Source: Desulfovibrionaceae bacterium
GTDB taxonomy: Bacteria > Desulfobacterota > Desulfovibrionia > Desulfovibrionales > Desulfovibrionaceae
Direction of reading: 5' to 3'
DNA: 53,627 bases
NCBI GenBank assembly: GCA_015709205.1
Contig: JACCQO010000016.1
Location: 1 to 53,627 of the forward strand
Shown here piece by piece: positions 1-10,354 of this stretch. The position numbers were made by a program, and so were the translations under genes. The notes under the pieces are model-generated. The model did no database searches. It was not told the origin of the DNA and saw only the letters and a list, made by a program, of their open reading frames with translations. Each line of letters begins with the position of its first letter. Position 1 is the stretch's first letter.

Positions 1-70
1 GCAGGCGCGCCAAAAAGTTTGGGAGAGTCCGGAGAACCCTTTTCAAAGGGTTCTCCGGCCGCCGGAGGCC
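1..70 (-). terminator. Conserved repeat/intrinsic terminator, copy 1
   Basis: On the minus strand a perfect hairpin (arms 45-58 and 29-42, core GAGAACCCTTT) is followed by ACTCTCCCAAACTTTTT. It lies just past the stop of the SLC13 transporter, so it is its likely terminator. The same sequence, not just the same structure, recurs at 20875-20948 and 46933-47010. The window edge may cut this copy. Confidence 0.75.
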
Positions 71-87
71 GCCCCGAAGGGGCCCGG

Positions 88-1899
88 TCAGTAGAAAAGC
101 CCGATCATCAGCGTGAGCACGAAGAGGAAGAGCACCGAGAGCGGCGCGCCCGCCTTGACGAAGTCCAGGCTGCGGTAGCGGCCAGGGCCCATGTACAGGG
201 CGTTGACCTGGTGCGTGGGCAGCACGAAGGAGTTGGAGGCCGCCAGGGCCACCACCAGCGCGGCCAGTCGCGGGTCCGTGCCCATGTCCGTGGCCATGCC
301 CACGGCCAGCGGCACCAGCAGCGCCACCGCGCCCACGTTGGAGACCACCAGGGTGAAGGCCGTGGCGATGAGTCCGAGCACGAAGTGGAAGACCAGCGGC
401 GGCGGCGAGCCCATGATCTCCACCAGGTGGTAGGCCAGCCAGCCCGCGGCCCCGGTCTTTTCCATGGCCACGCCCAGGGGAATGAGCCCGGCGAGCAGGA
501 AGACCGTGCGCCAGTCCACGCCGCGGTAGGCCTCGTCGATGGTCAGCACGCGCGTGAGCACCATGCCGAGGGCGCCGGTCATCAGGCACACGGAGAGCTG
601 CAGGTCCGTGAGGATGGTCAGGGCCGTGGCCAGGGCGAAGCAGCCCAGGGCCAGCCCGGCCTTTTCCGGGTGCAGGATTTCGTGGTCCAGGGACTGGGCG
701 AAGAGGATGTCGCGCCGGGGACGCATGGCGTGGAAGGCTTCCCACGTGCCGTGCATGAGCACGGAGTCGCCCGGCCGCAGGACCACGTCGGCGAAGCCGG
801 TGTAGCGCGTGACCTCGTCGTGGGTCACGGCCAGCGGGGCCATGAGGTGGTTGTGGCGGAAGCGGATCTCGCCCAGGGTGCGCCCGACGAACACGGAGTG
901 CGGCGGGATGAGCGCCTCGCGCACGCCGGAGACGTCGTCGGACAGCCGCGCGGCGAAGACTTCCAGGCCGGGCTTGATGGTGAACCCGTGGGCCCGGGCC
1001 AGGGCCGAGGCCTGTTCCGGCGTGGCATAGGCCGCGAGCACCGAGCCGGGCACGATGCGCATGGCCCGGTCCGGCGGCATGAGCACGTCGTGCCCGTTGT
1101 TCAGGGAAACGGCCACAGTGTGCACGTTGAACTCGTTGCACAGGTCCATGATGCGCAGGTCGCGCAGCAGGGCGGGCGGGGCGATCATTTCCACGGGATG
1201 GCCCAGGCCCGGGTAGTAGGCGATGGGGTCGCGCTCGGCCGGGCGCGCGGCCCGGCGCGCGGCGTCCTCGCCCCCGCCGGGCAAAAGGCGCGGCCCGGCC
1301 ACGACGAAATAGACGATGCCCATGGCCAGGAAGGCCAGCCCTACGGGCGTGACGCTGAAGAGGTTGAAGGGCTCCAGGCCGTAGGGCGTGAGCAGGTCGT
1401 TGAGCATGATCAGCGGGCTGGAGCCCACCAGGGTGATGGTCCCGCCGAGGATGGCGGCGAAGCCCACGGGCATGAGCAACTGCGAAACCGGGATCTCCGC
1501 GTGGCGGCCCAGGCGGCGGATCGCGGGCAGGAACAGCGCGGCCGCGCCCACGTTCTGCATGAAGCTGGAGATCACGCCCACGGTGGCCGACAGGAGCACG
1601 ATGATGCGCCGCCGGCTGGTGCCCGCCAGGGCCATGAGCGGCTTGACCAGCCGGTTGATGACCCCGGCGTGGTCCAGCCCGCGGCCCATGATGACCACGG
1701 CGATGATCGAGACCACCGCGTTGCTGGACAGCCCGGCGAAGGCCTCGCGGCCGTGCAGGATGCCGATGAGCGGCAGCAGGACCATGATCAGGATGGCGAC
1801 CACGTCCACGCGGATCCAGTCCAGGAGGAAGAGCAGGACCGTGGCCCCCACGAGGCCGAGAACGATGGCGATTTCCAGCGTGAATTCGGGCGTGTACAT
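88..1899 (-). CDS. SLC13/DASS-family anion transporter with RCK_C domains
   Basis: A 603-residue inner-membrane permease of the divalent anion:Na+ symporter type, probably for sulfate, dicarboxylate or a similar anion. Hydrophobic helices fill residues 1-190 and 400-603. Between them lie two soluble TrkA-C (RCK_C)-like domains, about residues 215-385, the layout of SLC13 members such as SAC1-type sulfate transporters. The start ATG at 1899 has GAGGAG just upstream (minus strand) and opens straight into the first membrane helix; the frame stays open further upstream but without recognisable protein. It is monocistronic: a sigma-70-like promoter lies upstream and a terminator repeat follows. 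Sulfate is an attractive substrate in a sulfate reducer but is inference only. Confidence 0.88.
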   Translation of the reverse strand: MYTPEFTLEIAIVLGLVGATVLLFLLDWIRVDVVAILIMVLLPLIGILHGREAFAGLSSNAVVSIIAVVIMGRGLDHAGVINRLVKPLMALAGTSRRRIIVLLSATVGVISSFMQNVGAAALFLPAIRRLGRHAEIPVSQLLMPVGFAAILGGTITLVGSSPLIMLNDLLTPYGLEPFNLFSVTPVGLAFLAMGIVYFVVAGPRLLPGGGEDAARRAARPAERDPIAYYPGLGHPVEMIAPPALLRDLRIMDLCNEFNVHTVAVSLNNGHDVLMPPDRAMRIVPGSVLAAYATPEQASALARAHGFTIKPGLEVFAARLSDDVSGVREALIPPHSVFVGRTLGEIRFRHNHLMAPLAVTHDEVTRYTGFADVVLRPGDSVLMHGTWEAFHAMRPRRDILFAQSLDHEILHPEKAGLALGCFALATALTILTDLQLSVCLMTGALGMVLTRVLTIDEAYRGVDWRTVFLLAGLIPLGVAMEKTGAAGWLAYHLVEIMGSPPPLVFHFVLGLIATAFTLVVSNVGAVALLVPLAVGMATDMGTDPRLAALVVALAASNSFVLPTHQVNALYMGPGRYRSLDFVKAGAPLSVLFLFVLTLMIGLFY

Positions 1900-2211
1900 C
1901 CGGAAGGCTCCTCGGGCGGGTTTGCGTGCCGGTGCGCGGGCCGCTATCGGGCTCCACGGGGGGGCCCGCTGGGGCGGGCCGGGCGCGGCGGAAGCGGCAT
2001 GTTGCTGCGAATAATACCTGTTGTCTTCGGCCTTGCAACCATTTAATGGGACGCCCGGGCGGGGCATTGCGCCGGACCCGCCGCCGGACCCGCGCCGCGG
2101 CGCGCACTTTCCGGCGCGCACCGGCTGGACCTCGCCGGAACGCCGGTATACAAGAACAGGGCACGAAAAAGGTCCTTCGGTCGTCAGCGCGAACTTCCGG
2201 GAGCCGCGAAC
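1900..2211. other. Divergent intergenic region, SLC13 transporter / sigma-54 activator
   Basis: 312 bases between divergent genes. It holds the minus-strand promoter at 2011-2038 and a possible plus-strand -10 box TATACA at 2147-2152 with only a weak -35 (CTGGAC, 2125-2130). I saw no -24/-12 sigma-54 site and no reading frame with gene-like features. Confidence 0.6.
2011..2038 (-). promoter_or_regulatory. Sigma-70-like promoter for the SLC13 transporter
   Basis: On the minus strand TTGCAA (2033-2038), a 16-base spacer and TATTAT (2011-2016) give near-consensus -35 and -10 boxes about 110 bases before the transporter ATG. Confidence 0.5.
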
Positions 2212-3609
<1,398 letters not shown>

Positions 3610-3624
3610 GCAGGCAGCAATGCT

Positions 3625-3775
3625 GCTGCACCCTTTTCGCCGCCGTCGCGTGCCGCGATGGGGCGGGGGCTTTCCCGCGTCGGCGCGTGACGGGCGGGGG
3701 CGTGACGCTGCACCCTTTACGCCGCCTGTACTGCGCTGGGGAGAGGCCTTCCCGCGTCGGCGCGCGAGAGGGGGC
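3625..3775. repeat. Imperfect tandem repeat of about 80 bp
   Basis: Two related copies: GCTGCACCCTTT starts at 3625 and 3707, and TTCCCGCGTCGGCGCG at 3672 and 3749. The block lies between the convergent regulator and SMR genes (3610-3855). No coding signal was seen in it. Confidence 0.55.
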
Positions 3776-3855
3776 GTGGTTGGGCGGGAGCGGCCGGGCG
3801 TGCTTCGCCTTTTGCCGCCGGTCGGCGGGGCGCGGCCCCTGCGCCGCGCCGGGGG

Positions 3856-4200
3856 CTAGTGGGGGACGGTCTTGGAGAACAGGTTGATGACGACCACGCC
3901 CGCGACGATGAGCGCCATGCCCAGCACTGCGGGCAGGTCCAGCGCCTGGCGGAGGACGAAGTGGTTCACCAGGGCCACCAGGACGATGCCCGCGCCGCTC
4001 CAGATGGCGTAGACCACGCCGACCGGGATGGTGCGCACCACGATGGTCATCAGGTAGAAGGACAGGGCGTAGAGCAGCAGCATGGCGATGGTCGGCACGG
4101 GTCTGCTGAACTCCTTGGTGAGCGGGAGGAGCGACGTGGCGGTCACCTCCGAGGTGATCGCCGCGCCCAGCGCGGCATAGGTCGCTTGCAGGGGGGTCAT
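3856..4200 (-). CDS. Small multidrug resistance (SMR, EmrE-like) efflux protein
   Basis: A 114-residue, four-helix inner-membrane protein of the usual SMR length. Glu18 sits in the first helix where EmrE has its proton/substrate-binding Glu14. The stretch GVVYAIWSGAGIVL closely follows the conserved EmrE GIAYAIWSG helix. SMR proteins act as dimers exchanging protons for quaternary cations or guanidinium-type compounds. Its ATG overlaps the stop of the upstream TetR gene as ATGA, so the two are translationally coupled and the regulator probably controls this pump. The substrate cannot be told from sequence. Confidence 0.9.
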   Translation of the reverse strand: MTPLQATYAALGAAITSEVTATSLLPLTKEFSRPVPTIAMLLLYALSFYLMTIVVRTIPVGVVYAIWSGAGIVLVALVNHFVLRQALDLPAVLGMALIVAGVVVINLFSKTVPH

Positions 4201-4760
4201 GGCATTTTCCTTTCGATGGGCGCCAGGAGGCGCTCCCGCAACGCCGCGGTCCGCGCGGCGGTTTTCGGTTCGGTTCCAAGCAGGTCGGCAAGCCAGGCGC
4301 CGTCCGCGGCATGGCGCACCACCTCCAGGTCGGGGTCCGCGTCGGTGTCGGCGTGGCGCGCGAGCCGGGCCTCCAGCCAGCGGGCCCAGAGTGCGCGCAG
4401 GTCGGGATCCGTGAGCGCGGCCATGGACAGCGCCGCCCACGGGTTGCCGCGTGGCGGCCGCTCCAGCGTGGCCAGCACGTAGGCCCGGGTGAAGGCCCCG
4501 TAGACGCGCGGCCCCGCGGCCATGTGCCCGTCGATGAGTGCGTCCATGGCCGCCACGAGGTCGGCGCAAACGGCCTCCACCAGATTCTTTCTGGTCGGGA
4601 AATGGTGGAACAGGCCGCCCTTGGTCACTCCTGCGGCCCTGGCCACAGCCGCCAGGGAAATGTTGCCCAGTCCCCTTGCGGCGGCCATTTCGGCAGCGTG
4701 GTCCAGCAGCGCCCGGCGGATTTGTTCCGGGGCCTTCTTGCGGTGGTGCGCCCTGCTCAT
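4197..4760 (-). CDS. TetR/AcrR-family repressor
   Basis: A 187-residue regulator. The N-terminal helix-turn-helix around residues 34-65 has the family pattern ISLAAVARAAGVTKGGLFHH followed by F-P-T-R-K. The C-terminal half is the variable ligand-binding/dimerisation domain and resembles short TetR members with a TetR_C-type domain. It is first in an operon with the SMR pump and presumably represses its own promoter until a pump substrate binds. The ATG has no usable Shine-Dalgarno (AAGGG abuts it directly), and a promoter placed just upstream would start the RNA at or near the ATG, so the message may be leaderless. Confidence 0.88.
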   Translation of the reverse strand: MSRAHHRKKAPEQIRRALLDHAAEMAAARGLGNISLAAVARAAGVTKGGLFHHFPTRKNLVEAVCADLVAAMDALIDGHMAAGPRVYGAFTRAYVLATLERPPRGNPWAALSMAALTDPDLRALWARWLEARLARHADTDADPDLEVVRHAADGAWLADLLGTEPKTAARTAALRERLLAPIERKMP

Positions 4761-5092
4761 CCCTTAAAAATGCCGCACGGTATGTTTCCTGTCAAAGGGG
4801 TGCGGTGCCCTCTCTCCTCCTCCCCCCTCCCTTCTTTCCCGTGCTTCGGGCCGGTTGCGTATTTCTTTTCGCGATCACGCGGCCGTTCTCGGCCGCCGCG
4901 CGGGATCGGTACTGCGCGGACCCCTTTCCGAGGGCTTCCGGCGCATATCGGAATCACCGGTTCCTGTTTTTGTCGATCTTTTTCGTAAATTACTATATAT
5001 TTCAAATTATTATAGTGTTGGCCCCGGATTTGCCTAGCGCGGTTTGAGTGCGGCCGCATCGGTGCGGCCGCGTTGGTGCGAGGTGTGTGGGC
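4761..5092. other. Divergent intergenic region with AT-rich core
   Basis: 332 bases between tetR and a small plus-strand gene. Besides the tetR promoter it holds a markedly AT-rich stretch (4975-5020) with a possible -10 TATAGT at 5011-5016 for the rightward genes. Two NotI-like palindromes GCGGCCGC (5050-5057 and 5064-5071) lie in the presumed leader and can pair as a hairpin. Confidence 0.5.
4767..4795 (-). promoter_or_regulatory. Candidate promoter for tetR-SMR
   Basis: Minus strand: consensus -35 TTGACA (4790-4795), a 17-base spacer and CATTTT (4767-4772). The expected start is close to the ATG at 4760. CCGCAC (4773-4778) and GTGCGG (4800-4805) form an inverted repeat overlapping the promoter and could be part of an operator. 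Confidence 0.4.
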
Positions 5093-5347
5093 ATGATCGC
5101 GAAGACCGACGCGCGGCGGGTGAGTGTGGAGGGGGTTCTGGCCCCCTGTGCCTGGGACGAGGACTGCAACGTCACCGCGTTGATGATCCATTCGGCCCAG
5201 GAAAAGGACTATTCCGTGCTGGAATCCGGGTGCGGCAGGACCTTGTTCAAGCACTGTCCCGCCGTGGTGTCCGTGACCGGTTACGCCTTTTGCGAGGCCG
5301 GAAGGACCATGCTGGACGTGGAGTCCTTCCGGATTCTTTCTCGCTGA
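5093..5347 (+). CDS. Small protein, possible OB-fold, unknown function
   Basis: An 84-residue protein with no signal peptide. I do not recognise a named family. The ATG at 5093 is chosen because GAGGTG lies eight bases upstream. The pattern is a short all-beta domain: an opening strand RRVSVEGVL, a middle block YSVLESGCGRTLF and a closing VSVTG...DVESFRIL. The next gene shows the same order of elements (SVEG, TYVLAGAVLF, AIVTG, DVLEYVIL), so the two are probably diverged paralogues. Four cysteines (in APCAWDEDC, SGC and KHC) plus one in AFCEAG could bind metal or form disulfides. It likely shares an operon with the exported neighbour. Confidence 0.6.
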   Translation: MIAKTDARRVSVEGVLAPCAWDEDCNVTALMIHSAQEKDYSVLESGCGRTLFKHCPAVVSVTGYAFCEAGRTMLDVESFRILSR

Positions 5348-5373
5348 ACGTGTGGAGGCCAAGCGGAGCGCAT

Positions 5374-5790
5374 ATGGCTGGCAAGGTGGTTGTTCAAGGG
5401 GTCGCGGCGCGGGCGGGGATGATCGCCGCCGGCGCGCTGCTGGCCTGGGGGCTGCTGTTCGGCGCTGTGGCGCCGGGCGCGGCCCGGGCCGGAGACTTGT
5501 TGGAGGAGATCAGCGTGGAGGGCGAGGTGGGCTGCACCGAATCCTCCCCGTGCCTCAAGGCCGTGGACGGCGTGACGTACGTCCTGGCCGGGGCCGTGCT
5601 CTTCCCCGGGGAAAAGGCCATCGTCACGGGCATCCTGGGCAAGGACGCCAAGGGTCATCCCAAGATCGACGTGCTCGAGTACGTGATCCTGGACGACGAG
5701 CCCGATGACAAGGGGGATGGCGGAGGCCAGGACGACAAGGGATTGGGCGACAAGGCGTCCGGCGAGAATTCCGGGGCCAGCGTAGGCTAA
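5374..5790 (+). CDS. Exported small OB-fold-like protein, unknown function
   Basis: A 138-residue protein. Residues 1-40 look like a long signal peptide or membrane anchor (hydrophobic AGALLAWGLLFGAVAPG, then AARAG as a possible cleavage site). Residues 42-110 form a small beta domain with two cysteines (GCTESSPC) and the segment VTYVLAGAVLFPGEKAIVTG. The C-terminus is an acidic, Asp/Gly/Lys-rich tail without obvious structure. The start at 5374 has GGAG five bases upstream and lies 26 bases after the previous stop. It resembles the preceding cytoplasmic protein across the beta domain. The role is unknown; a periplasmic binding or envelope function is only a guess. Confidence 0.6.
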   Translation: MAGKVVVQGVAARAGMIAAGALLAWGLLFGAVAPGAARAGDLLEEISVEGEVGCTESSPCLKAVDGVTYVLAGAVLFPGEKAIVTGILGKDAKGHPKIDVLEYVILDDEPDDKGDGGGQDDKGLGDKASGENSGASVG

Positions 5791-5854
5791 CTGTGGCGGC
5801 CCCCGCCCCGTGCGGCGGCCGCGTTCACCTTACTACAAAGGACAGGTACACAAG

Positions 5855-7215
<1,361 letters not shown>

Positions 7216-7219
<4 letters not shown>

Positions 7220-8304
7220 TCGTCGGACTGACCTACGACCTGCGCCAGGACTACCTGGACCGCGGGTTCGGCCTGGACGAGACGGCCGAGTTCGACCGCC
7301 CGGACACCATCACGGCCATCGAGGCCGCGCTGGAGGGGCTGGGTTACGAGACGCGGCGCATCGGCAACGCCTACGACCTGATCAAGGCCCTGGCTTCGGG
7401 CGCGCGCTGGGACCTGGTCTTCAACATCGCCGAAGGGCTCTACGGCTACGGCCGCGAGTCCCTGGTGCCCGCGCTGCTGGACGCGCACCGCATCCCCTAC
7501 GTGTTCTCGGATCCGCTGACCCTGGCCGTGACGCTGCACAAGGCCGTGGCCAAGCGCGTGGTGCGCGACGCGGGCGTGCCCACGCCGCGCTTCGTGGTCT
7601 TCGAGGACCTGGACACGGTGAGCGACGCGGCCCTGGCCGCGGCCGGGCTGACCTATCCGGTCTTCGCCAAGCCCGTGGCCGAGGGCACGGGCAAGGGCGT
7701 GGGCCCGAGCTCGCGCGTGGCGGACGGGGACGGCCTGCGCACGACCTGCGCCGCGCTCCTGGCCACGTACCGCCAGCCCGTGCTCGTGGAGGAATACCTG
7801 CCGGGCCGCGAGTTCACCGTGGGCATCGTGGGCACGGGCAGCGCCGCGCGCGTGCTCGCGACCATGGAGATCGTGCCCGGCGCGGGCGCGGAGTGCGTGG
7901 ACTACACCTTCGTGAACAAGGACGAGTGCGATTCGCGCGTGGAGTACCGCCTGGGCCTGGACGAGGCGGGCCGCGGCGCGGCGCGCGTGGCCCTGGCCGC
8001 CTACCGCGCCCTGAACGTGGCCGACGCCGGGCGCGTGGACGTGCGCCTGGCGGCCGACGGCACGCCCAGCTTCATGGAGATCAACCCGCTGGCCGGGCTG
8101 CACCCCGAGCATTCGGACCTGCCCATTCTCTGCACCCTGGCGGACATCTCCTTCACGGACCTCATGGATGCGATCATGCGCTCGGCCATGGAGCGCGTGC
8201 GCAACGCCCGGGCCGTCCGGGCCGAGGCGCCCGCGGGCGTCGTGACGACGTGCGGCCCGGCAGCGTGTGGTTCCGACGAGGTGGAGAAGGCCCCATGCGC
8301 GTAA
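7216..8304 (+). CDS. ATP-grasp ligase, D-Ala-D-Ala ligase-like (first of pair)
   Basis: A 362-residue ATP-grasp enzyme. The N-terminal Rossmann-like part starts MIVGLTYDLRQDY. The ATP-binding core includes FAKPVAEGTGKGV and VLVEEYLPGREFTVGI, and the metal-binding end is FMEINPLAGLHPEHSDLP. This order matches Ddl enzymes, but the N-terminal SGxxxE-type substrate loop is altered, so D-alanine is not assured. Family members join a carboxylate, via acyl phosphate, to an amine. Its ATG overlaps the kamA stop. In this setting a beta-amino acid made by KamA is a likely substrate. A role in peptidoglycan is less likely, because two such genes sit here away from any mur cluster. Confidence 0.8.
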
Positions 8305-9479
8305 TCGTGCTCCACAACCATGTGCCGCCCGAGGCGGCCGAAGCCGACCAGGACACCCTGGTCCAGGTCCAGGCCGTGGAGCGCGAGCTTGCGCGGCTGG
8401 GCCACGAGACCGCACGGCTGGCCGTGCGCGCCGGAACCGACACGGCCGCCGCGGCCGACGGCGTGTTCGGCCCGGCCGAGCGGGAGCGCATCGCCGAGGC
8501 CGACGCGGTCTTCAACCTGGTGGAATCCTACGGCGGTGCCGAGCACGCCCATCTGGCGGCCCGGGCCCTGGAGGACCTGGGCGCGCCCTTCACGGGCAGC
8601 GGCTCGGAACCCCTGCGCCGCTCCACGGGCAAGCTGCTGGCCAAGCAAACGCTGCAGGCCGCCGGGCTGGCCACGCCCGCCTGGGCCGATCCGGCGGACC
8701 CGGCCGCGGGCGACGACGTTCTGGGCGGGACCGGGAGTCCGACGGACGGCGGCCCGGGCGACTGGATCGTCAAGTCCGTGTGGGAGCACGCCTCCCTGGG
8801 ACTGGACCAGGACGCGGTGCTGCGCGGCGCGGATGCGGCCGCTGCGGCCCGCGCCGCGCGCGGGCGCGCCGCGGCCCACGGCGGGAGCTGGTTCGCCGAG
8901 CGGTTCGTGCACGGCCGGGAGTTCAATCTGGCGGTGCTGGAAACCGTGATGGGCGGGCCCCTGGTGCTGCCCCCGGCGGAGATCGACTTCGCGGCCTTCG
9001 GCCCGGAGCGCGCGCGCATCGTGGGCCAGGCCGCCAAGTGGGACGAGGGTTCCTTCGAGTACGAGAACACGCCGCGGCGTTTCGACTTTCCGGAGGCGGA
9101 CCGGCCTCTGTTGCGCGAGCTGGGGCGTTTGGCCCTGGCCTGCTGGCGCGCCTTCGACCTGCGCGGCTACGCGCGGGTGGATTTTCGCGTGGATGGCGAC
9201 GGCAAACCCTGGATCATCGACGTGAACGCCAATCCGTGCCTGTCGCCGGACGCGGGGTTTGCCGCGGCCCTGGCGCGCACGGGCATGAGCCTGGGCGAGG
9301 CCGTGGCGGCCGTGCTCGAGGTGGCGGCCGACGGCGCGGGGGCCGGAGCCGACGCGGCCGCGGGCGCGTCTTGGCGGACCATCGGGCGGACCATCGGGAC
9401 CGAGGGCCGCGCCCCGTCCGCGCGCGAGGGCCGTCGCGGCCAGGGTCGCCGGTCCGGGCAACGGGAGGCGCGCGAATGA
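8295..9479 (+). CDS. ATP-grasp ligase, D-Ala-D-Ala ligase-like (second of pair)
   Basis: A 394-residue ATP-grasp protein related to, but well diverged from, the preceding one. It opens MRVIVLHNHVP, carries DWIVKSVWEHASLGLDQDAV as the lysine/glycine-rich ATP loop, then WFAERFVHGREFNLAVLE and the metal site PWIIDVNANPCLSPDAGF. The C-terminal 50 residues are low-complexity. The start overlaps the previous gene by 10 bases and the stop overlaps the acetyltransferase start (ATGA). Two successive ATP-grasp enzymes suggest stepwise amide-bond formation, as in small-peptide assembly. The product is unknown. Confidence 0.78.
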   Translation: MRVIVLHNHVPPEAAEADQDTLVQVQAVERELARLGHETARLAVRAGTDTAAAADGVFGPAERERIAEADAVFNLVESYGGAEHAHLAARALEDLGAPFTGSGSEPLRRSTGKLLAKQTLQAAGLATPAWADPADPAAGDDVLGGTGSPTDGGPGDWIVKSVWEHASLGLDQDAVLRGADAAAAARAARGRAAAHGGSWFAERFVHGREFNLAVLETVMGGPLVLPPAEIDFAAFGPERARIVGQAAKWDEGSFEYENTPRRFDFPEADRPLLRELGRLALACWRAFDLRGYARVDFRVDGDGKPWIIDVNANPCLSPDAGFAAALARTGMSLGEAVAAVLEVAADGAGAGADAAAGASWRTIGRTIGTEGRAPSAREGRRGQGRRSGQREARE

Positions 9480-10102
9480 GCAACGCCACCGGATCCGGCC
9501 CCCGGGCCGGGTGTGCGTGCGAAGGCCTGTCCGGCTGCGTGCCCGCGCCTTCCGTCGCGGCCCGTGCGGACGCCGCCGCCGTGGAAGCCTTTCGCGAGGA
9601 GCCCGTGGCCGCCGACGCGGCCGAGGTGCGCGCGATCACCACGTCCACGGGAGCCTTTGCCCCGGCCGAGGTGGACGTGGCCGTGGAACTGGTCGAGGAA
9701 CGCCTCGCCAAGGGACCGGCCAGCGGCTATTTCTTCCTGTTCGCCGACGCGGCGCCCGCAACCGGGCGCGCGGCGGGCGCGGTTGACGGCTACGCGTGCT
9801 TCGGGCCCATCGCCTGCACCGTGTCCAGCTACGACCTCTACTGGATCGCCGTGCGCCAGGACCTGCGCGGTTCCGGGCTGGGCACCCGGCTGCTCGCGGC
9901 GGCCGAGGCGCGCATCCGGGCCATGGGCGGCACGCGCATCTACGTGGAGACCTCATCGCGGCCGGACTACGCGGCCACGCGCGGGTTCTACGTGGCGCGC
10001 GGCTACCGCGTTGAGGGCGTGTTCGAAGACTTCTACGCCCCGGGCGACCACAAGGTGGTCTACGTGCGCGTGCTCGGCCCGGGCGCGGCCATCCGTTCGT
10101 AG
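9476..10102 (+). CDS. GNAT-family N-acetyltransferase
   Basis: A 208-residue acetyl-CoA-dependent acetyltransferase. The acetyl-CoA pyrophosphate loop is R-G-S-G-L-G in VRQDLRGSGLGTRLL, and motif B follows in YAATRGFYVARGYR. The N-terminal 40 residues are a Cys/Ala-rich extension of unknown role. Lysine aminomutase with an acetyltransferase is the known route to N-epsilon-acetyl-beta-lysine, a compatible solute (ablA/ablB), so this could acetylate beta-lysine or a beta-lysine amide made by the neighbours. It is shorter than typical AblB. Last gene of the coupled operon. Confidence 0.8.
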   Translation: MSNATGSGPRAGCACEGLSGCVPAPSVAARADAAAVEAFREEPVAADAAEVRAITTSTGAFAPAEVDVAVELVEERLAKGPASGYFFLFADAAPATGRAAGAVDGYACFGPIACTVSSYDLYWIAVRQDLRGSGLGTRLLAAAEARIRAMGGTRIYVETSSRPDYAATRGFYVARGYRVEGVFEDFYAPGDHKVVYVRVLGPGAAIRS

Positions 10103-10170
10103 TGCCGACCGCGCGGCCGTTCGGCCGTTGCGGCGAAACCGGGCCAGCGGCCCGGACGCTTCTTCCTTCT

Positions 10171-10279
10171 CCCGGCTTCGGGCCGGGACGTTGCGGATAC
10201 AACGCCTCCATGCGCCCCTGGAACAGAGGGGGCCCGTGGAGACGCATCGGCGAGGGTCGTAACCACGATGTGGCGATGC
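10171..10279 (+). promoter_or_regulatory. Structured leader before the YeiH gene
   Basis: Three successive hairpins. The first is CCCGGC-ttcgg-GCCGGG (about 10171-10187). The second has outer arms CTCCA/TGGAG (10206-10210 and 10237-10241) with inner CCCCT/AGGGG. The third has GCATCG (10243-10248) with CGATGC (10274-10279) enclosing TCGT-AACC-ACGA. None has a U-tract, and a strong ribosome site follows at 10341-10349. It could be a cis-acting RNA, or the first hairpin could simply mark the end of the previous operon. I cannot match it to a known riboswitch class. Confidence 0.4.
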
Positions 10280-10354
10280 CGCCCGGGGCCTGCGCGCCGT
10301 TGGCCGCGGGAGAGCGGGCGGTCCTTCCTTCACCCGTACCAAGGAGGAGTGGCA

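Noticed and set aside
19-2046. Very long open frames antisense to the SLC13 transporter and to most other genes
   Set aside because: In DNA this GC-rich the opposite strand and other frames stay open by chance. Their translations are His/Arg/Gly-rich without domains, and real family motifs lie on the annotated strand.
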